Shown here: positions 60,079-64,000 of the stretch, one piece after another
Layout: every line of letters begins with the position of its first letter
How positions within the stretch are numbered: the first letter of the stretch is position 1
Assembly (NCBI GenBank): GCA_035760705.1
Contig: DASTSL010000133.1
Span: forward strand, 6,114 to 70,113
Length of the DNA stretch: 64,000 nucleotides
From: Allomeiothermus sp035760705
GTDB taxonomy: Bacteria; Deinococcota; Deinococci; Deinococcales; Thermaceae
Direction: 5' to 3'
Made by a program: the position numbers and the translations under genes
The notes under the pieces: generated by a model
The model's database searches: none
Seen by the model: the letters and a program-made list of their open reading frames with translations, nothing else
Told to the model about the DNA's origin: nothing

Positions 60079-60618
60079 TTAAGGGAGGCGCTCGACCCGT
60101 AGAATCCTCACCGGCTCGAGGAGCCACTGCCCCTGCACCGGAGGCCGATCCCCCCCGGCGGGCCGCCCCTGGATGGCCCGCACCACCTCCATGCCCCGGG
60201 TCACCCGCCCGAAGGCCGCGAAACCCTGCCCGTCGGGGTTGCGCCTGCCGCCGAAGTCCAGCTCGGGCTGGTCCCCTAGGCAGATGAAGAACTCCGAGTG
60301 GGCACTGCCGGGCTGGAGCCGAGCCATCGAGACCGTCCCGTCCAGGTGCCGGATCCCGGTCTGCGGGGTGGTCTCGTGGGGGATGGGCGGCAGCTTGGCC
60401 GGGTGCTCGTCCATCCCCAGCCCCCCCTGGACGACCTCGATCTTGACCGGGCTCTGCGGCTGGTTGTCGGGGCGTACCGCGCGGTAGAAGGTGGCGCCTT
60501 CGTAACGGTTCTCGTCCACGTAGCGCAGGAAGTTCGCCACCGTAAGCGGGGCTTGCTGGGGATAAAGCTCGAGCACAATCTCGCCCAGCTCGGTTTCGAG
60601 CCTCACCTTGGGGTTCAC
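60079..60618 (-). CDS. cyclophilin-type peptidyl-prolyl isomerase
   Basis: 179 residues, cytosolic. VRLETELGEIVLELYPQQAPLTVANFLRYVDENRYEGATFYRAV at the start, then FYRAVR for the catalytic Arg region, SMARLQPGSAHSEFFICLGDQPELD near 95 and FAAFGRVTRGMEVVRAIQ. GTG start overlaps the wecB stop (GTGA), so co-translated. Confidence 0.95.
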   Translation of the reverse strand: MNPKVRLETELGEIVLELYPQQAPLTVANFLRYVDENRYEGATFYRAVRPDNQPQSPVKIEVVQGGLGMDEHPAKLPPIPHETTPQTGIRHLDGTVSMARLQPGSAHSEFFICLGDQPELDFGGRRNPDGQGFAAFGRVTRGMEVVRAIQGRPAGGDRPPVQGQWLLEPVRILRVERLP

Positions 60619-61733
60619 GGCTGCCAGTCCTCCGGGCGCTCGGCCAGGCCCAGCCGCCAGGCCACCCCCTGGGCCACCCGCTGGGCGGCTTTGCCGTCCC
60701 CGTAGGGGTTTTTGCCACTGGCCATCTTTTTTCGGTCCGCTGCGTCGGACAAAAGCCCGCTCACTATCCGGTAGACCCGCAGGGGGTCGGTCCCGGCGAG
60801 GCGCAAAATCCCTGCCTCCACCCCCTCAGGACGCTCGGTGACGTTTCTCAGCACGACCACCGGCACGCCCAAAGCAGCCCCCTCCTCCTGCAAGCCGCCG
60901 GAGTCGGTGACGATGAGGTCGCTCTTGCCCATCAGGGCCGACATCGGGCCGTACTCGAGCGGGTCGGTCAGCACAAAGTTGGGCACCTGTTCGAGTACCG
61001 GCCATACCGCCTCGCGCACCACCGGGTTGAGGTGAACCGGAAAGACGAAGGTGTAGTCGGGGTGGTCGTTGGCGGCTTTGGCGAGGGCTTTGGCCAACTC
61101 CCCCAGCACCTCCCAGTTCTCGCGGCGGTGCAGGGTCACGGTGACGAGCTTCTTGCCGGGCATTCCTTCGGGAAGTTGCCCCACCTTGGAGGCGAAGAGC
61201 ACCGCGTCGATACCGGTCTGTCCGGTGACGAGCACCCGCTCGGGGTCTTTGTGCTCGGCCAGCAGGTTTTGCTTGGCCAGCGGGGTGGGGGCCAGGTCTA
61301 AGTCGGTGAGCGCGTCGGTGAGACGGCGGTTGGCCTCCTCGGGGAAGGGCTCGGCCAGGTTGAAGCTGCGCAGGCCCGCCTCCACGTGCCCCACCGGGAT
61401 CTGCCCCAAAAAGGCGGCCCAGGCCACCACGAAGGTGGTGAGGGTGTCGCCGTGGACCAGCACGTAATCGGCCTCCAGATCCTCGAGCGCTTTGGCCGCC
61501 TGCGGCAGAATCCGGGCGGCCAGCTCGGGCAGGGTTTGGCGCTCGGTCATCACGTCCAGGTTGCGCTCGGCGGGCACCGCGAAGAGCGAGAGGGCCTGGG
61601 TCAGTTGCTCGCGGTGCTGCCCGGTGAGGAGCACCAGGGGCTCGAGGCCCGGCTGAGCCTTGAGCGCGTGGTAGACCGGGGCCATCTTGGTGGCCTCGGG
61701 CCGGGTTCCAAAAGCGAGGACGATTCGTTTCAT
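60615..61733 (-). CDS. wecB: UDP-N-acetylglucosamine 2-epimerase
   Basis: 372 residues; makes UDP-ManNAc for surface polysaccharides. AFGTRPEATKMAPVYHAL at the start, TGQHREQL, VHGDTLTTF, HVEAGLRSFNLAEPFPEEANRRLTD near 116, TLHRRENW and TDSGGLQEEGAALGVP near 285 are diagnostic. Followed by the cyclophilin; the wecA-like gene lies just upstream, with an ACG-rich repeat spacer between. Confidence 0.95.
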   Translation of the reverse strand: MKRIVLAFGTRPEATKMAPVYHALKAQPGLEPLVLLTGQHREQLTQALSLFAVPAERNLDVMTERQTLPELAARILPQAAKALEDLEADYVLVHGDTLTTFVVAWAAFLGQIPVGHVEAGLRSFNLAEPFPEEANRRLTDALTDLDLAPTPLAKQNLLAEHKDPERVLVTGQTGIDAVLFASKVGQLPEGMPGKKLVTVTLHRRENWEVLGELAKALAKAANDHPDYTFVFPVHLNPVVREAVWPVLEQVPNFVLTDPLEYGPMSALMGKSDLIVTDSGGLQEEGAALGVPVVVLRNVTERPEGVEAGILRLAGTDPLRVYRIVSGLLSDAADRKKMASGKNPYGDGKAAQRVAQGVAWRLGLAERPEDWQP

Positions 61734-61735
61734 GG

Positions 61736-61788
61736 TATGCGGTCTTAGGTCTTACGCCGTACGCCAAAGGCTTTCGCCGTACGAAGCA
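61736..61788. repeat. ACG-rich intergenic repeats
   Basis: CTTACGCCGTACGCC and TTCGCCGTACGAAGC in the 55 bp between wecA- and wecB-like genes. Confidence 0.45.
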
Positions 61789-62913
61789 TCATCCGCCCTC
61801 CACCCTCGACTCTTGGCCCTCGACCCGCGCCTCCCGCCAAACCGCTCGCAGCTTGCGCCACACCGTATAGGCCAACAACCCCGCCGTGATGAAGGCCGTT
61901 ACCGCTACGACCTGCCCCGGCACGCTGGGCTGCACGATCATGGCGATCAGGTTGAAGCTCAGGGTCAGGATCCACAGGGTAAGGGTGGTGCGCCGCTGGG
62001 AGAAACCGCGCTCGAGGAGCCGGTGGTGGATGTGGTCCTTGCCGGGGGTGGACATGGGGTTTTGCCCGCGCAGCAACCGCCGGATGACCACCTGGGAGGT
62101 GTCGAGGATCGGCAGCAACAAGAAGAGGGCGGTGGGGATCAAGCCGAACACCGTGGTGAGCTTGAGGTTGCCCAACAGGCTGGTAGCGGCCAGCACGTAG
62201 CCGAAGAAATACGCTCCGGCGTCCCCCATGATGATCTTGGAGGGGTGGAAGTTGTGCCGCAAAAAGCCCAGCGCGGCCCCCGCCAGCGCGGCCAGCACCA
62301 GCGTCCCGGCGGCCCATTCGGGATTCTGCGCCGATACCGCCAGCAAGCACATCGCGGTGATGTAGCTGATTCCCCCGGCGAGCCCATCTACCCCGTCCAT
62401 CAGGTTGATGGCGTTGGTGATCCCCACGATCCAGAAGACGCTCAAAAACACCGAGAGCACCGGGTCCAAGGCAGTGCCGAAGGCAGCGTCGAAGCGAATC
62501 CCCACCGCGATCAGCAGCAGTGCCGAGAGCAGCTGGACGACGATGCGAAAAAGGGGGGGAAGCCCGAACTGGTCATCGATAAAGCCCACCATCACCAAAA
62601 TGGCCCCGCCCAGCAGGATCGCCAGCACCTGCACCTGGACCTCCTGGATCAAGATCGGGCGGAGCGCGGTCGCTACAATCAAGGCGGCGATCACTCCGGC
62701 AAAGATGGCCAGCCCCCCGGCGTTGGGCAGGGGCTCCTTGTTGAGCCGGCGAGCGTTGGGCTGATCGGCCCAGCCCACCTTGAGGGCGAACTGCCGCACC
62801 CGTGGGATGAACCGCCAGGTCACCACCCAGGCCACCACGAAGGTGAAGATCACAATCAGCCAGCCCGAGCCGCCCGGTTCGGCGATACCGAGGGATTTGA
62901 GGAATTCCGTCAT
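61789..62913 (-). CDS. undecaprenyl-phosphate glycosyl-1-phosphate transferase
   Basis: 374 residues, about eleven helices. RQFALKVGWADQPNARRLNKEPLPNAGGLAIF near 40-70, GFIDDQFGLPP near 110, NAINLMDGVDGLAGG near 165 and GDAGAYFFGYVLAA near 230 hold the Asp residues of the MraY/WecA family. The gene pairing with wecB and the absence of murein genes favour a WecA/TagO type that starts lipid-linked surface polymers with GlcNAc-1-P. Confidence 0.92.
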   Translation of the reverse strand: MTEFLKSLGIAEPGGSGWLIVIFTFVVAWVVTWRFIPRVRQFALKVGWADQPNARRLNKEPLPNAGGLAIFAGVIAALIVATALRPILIQEVQVQVLAILLGGAILVMVGFIDDQFGLPPLFRIVVQLLSALLLIAVGIRFDAAFGTALDPVLSVFLSVFWIVGITNAINLMDGVDGLAGGISYITAMCLLAVSAQNPEWAAGTLVLAALAGAALGFLRHNFHPSKIIMGDAGAYFFGYVLAATSLLGNLKLTTVFGLIPTALFLLLPILDTSQVVIRRLLRGQNPMSTPGKDHIHHRLLERGFSQRRTTLTLWILTLSFNLIAMIVQPSVPGQVVAVTAFITAGLLAYTVWRKLRAVWREARVEGQESRVEGG

Positions 62914-62977
62914 ACGTCTTATGTCCTAACGCTGAACACCAGCGATTTTTATCGCGTATGACGTGCCTGCTAAGACC
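62914..62977. repeat. ACG-rich intergenic repeats
   Basis: ATACGTCTTATGTCC, AACGCTGAACACC and TATCGCGTATGACGTGCC, both repeat variants (GAACGC and ACGT types) in one 64 bp spacer. Confidence 0.4.
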
Positions 62978-63604
62978 CTACTTCGTTCCATAAATCCGAT
63001 CCCCGGCGTCCCCCAGCCCCGGCACGATGTAACCGTGATCGTTGAGGTGGTCATCGATGGCCGCGACCACCACCTCCACGTCGGGGTGCTCGCGCTCGAC
63101 CCGGGTGATCCCCTCCGGTGCGGCGATGATGCTCATCAGCTTGATGTGGTGGGCGCCTTTGTTCTTGAGGATCTGGATGGCGTGGACAGCGCTCCCGGCG
63201 GTGGCCAGCATGGGGTCGGTGAGGAAGATGCGGCGGTTCGCGATGTCGTCGGGGAGCTTGGCGTAATACTCGACCGGGTTGAGGGTCTGGGGGTCGCGGT
63301 AAAGCCCGATATGGCCTACCCTGGCGGCAGGCACCAGCCGCAAGATCCCGTCCACCATGATCAGACCGGCCCGCAGGATGGCCACCAACGCCAGCTTCTT
63401 CCCCGAGAGCATACGGGCTTCCATGGGGGTGAGGGGGGTTTCGATGGTCACGGGGTCGAGTTCCAGGTCTCGCATGGCCTCGTAGGCCATCAGCATGCTG
63501 ACCTCGGCCATCAGCTCGCGGAAGTCCTTGGAGCCGGTGTTCTTGTCGCGCAGGATGGCCAGCTTGTGCTGCACCAGCGGGTGGTCTACCACGGTGACGT
63601 TCAT
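62978..63604 (-). CDS. upp: uracil phosphoribosyltransferase
   Basis: 208 residues; salvages uracil to UMP with PRPP. MNVTVVDHPLVQHKLAILRDKNTGSKDFRELMAE is the typical start; the PRPP motif is MLATAGSAVHAIQILKNKGAHHIKLM near 130 and the C-terminal uracil site DDHLNDHGYIVPGLGDAGDRIYGTK. TACGAT (63612-63617, minus) is 7 nt upstream of the ATG. Confidence 0.97.
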   Translation of the reverse strand: MNVTVVDHPLVQHKLAILRDKNTGSKDFRELMAEVSMLMAYEAMRDLELDPVTIETPLTPMEARMLSGKKLALVAILRAGLIMVDGILRLVPAARVGHIGLYRDPQTLNPVEYYAKLPDDIANRRIFLTDPMLATAGSAVHAIQILKNKGAHHIKLMSIIAAPEGITRVEREHPDVEVVVAAIDDHLNDHGYIVPGLGDAGDRIYGTK

Positions 63605-63611
63605 CGGGAGA

Positions 63612-63617
63612 ATCGTA
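63612..63617 (-). promoter_or_regulatory. -10 of upp, leaderless
   Basis: TACGAT on the minus strand, 7 nt before the ATG. Confidence 0.4.
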
Positions 63618-63778
63618 ACACCGGGGCAGGGGATGGGCTAGGGGGTCAACTCCAGAGCGGATGACCTAGCGCTAAAGGCGATTGACGATGCGTGGTCCGC
63701 CGTGGGGCTGCTCGGCTTTGCCTTGCAGGTGACGAGCTGTTGAGTGTGGGGGTTCGGGGTTTCTCACCGCTCTTGGGG

Positions 63779-64000
63779 CTAGCCCCCCGGGGCGAATAAC
63801 GCGGGAAAGTCCCGGTAAAAATGCCAGGCTTTGGGCATCTTGTCAGCCACGGCGGCCGTGAAGCCCGACGGTTCTTTGGTGCGGAACCAGTGCATGTCGT
63901 GGAGGTAGGTGAGGGGAACCCAAAAGCGCAGCCGCGGCCACAGGGTTTGGGCATCGGGATAGCCCTGGACGATATAGCGCAGGGCCTCGAGCGCGGCTTG
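63779..64000 (-). CDS. unknown protein, N-terminus outside window
   Basis: The last 73 codons of a leftward gene, ending YRDFPALFAPGG and TAG. Readable stretches: ALRYIVQGYPDAQTLWPRLRFW, VPLTYLHDMHWFRTKEPSGFTAAVAD. Codon use fits the neighbourhood. Aromatic-rich; family not recognised from this fragment. Confidence 0.6.
   Translation of the reverse strand, partial: QAALEALRYIVQGYPDAQTLWPRLRFWVPLTYLHDMHWFRTKEPSGFTAAVADKMPKAWHFYRDFPALFAPGG

Overview
This 64 kb window is GC-rich, gene-dense chromosomal DNA that looks like Thermaceae, most likely Meiothermus in the broad sense (Allomeiothermus/Calidithermus-like). The grounds are the gene repertoire, many promoters whose -10 hexamer (TANNNT) lies only 6-8 nt from the start codon (predicted leaderless mRNAs), and a strong excess of the palindrome CTCGAG. 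The genus is an inference; there is no rRNA gene to settle it. I found no tRNA, rRNA, CRISPR array or intact insertion sequence.

Layout. 1-6.2 kb: fatty-acid synthesis operon (yceD, rpmF, fabH, fabD, fabG, a second SDR, acpP, fabF), without plsX. 6.2-13.1 kb: arginase, hisA, a LapA-like membrane protein, recJ with an overlapping unknown gene, two lipoproteins and an HD hydrolase. 13.1-16.6 kb: a Nudix-valS operon behind a valine-type T-box leader; valS carries an in-frame tandem repeat insertion. 16.6-24.7 kb: an accessory cluster with a 993-residue AfsR/SARP-type regulator and eight leftward genes (three SnoaL-like, two SRPBCC, one FAD oxidoreductase, one exported CHRD/SOD-like protein, one 70-residue protein). 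24.9-28.8 kb: Mrp/ApbC, a SufR-like regulator, an isoprenylcysteine-methyltransferase-like protein, RNase H and a TauE/SafE transporter. 29.2-33.0 kb: DUF4331, TPR and HupE/UreJ operon. 33-39.7 kb: 2-hydroxyacid dehydrogenase, site-2 protease with CBS domains, MFS transporter, M19 dipeptidase, then a decayed region with a broken chromate transporter. 39.8-43.6 kb: peptide ABC transporter and a structured downstream region. 43.6-64 kb: quinone oxidoreductase, DinB-like protein, TldE/TldD pair, TerC, beta-carbonic anhydrase, holA, DUF218 protein, propeller-like secreted protein, glutaryl-CoA dehydrogenase, TAXI-TRAP transporter, MFS transporter with a palindromic operator, lipoprotein, cyclophilin, wecB- and wecA-like genes, upp, and a partial unknown gene.

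The most interesting signal is regulatory. Five promoters share one architecture: two TTTTSAC-like heptamers exactly 11 bp apart, followed after 10-11 bp by a poor -10 hexamer. Four serve genes beside the SARP regulator; the fifth, on the other strand, serves the DUF4331-TPR-HupE operon. SARP proteins of Streptomyces bind heptameric direct repeats 11 bp apart just upstream of the -10 element, so I propose that this regulator controls a small regulon joining the cyclase/oxidoreductase cluster to the exported DUF4331/HupE system. The metabolic role of that regulon is unknown.
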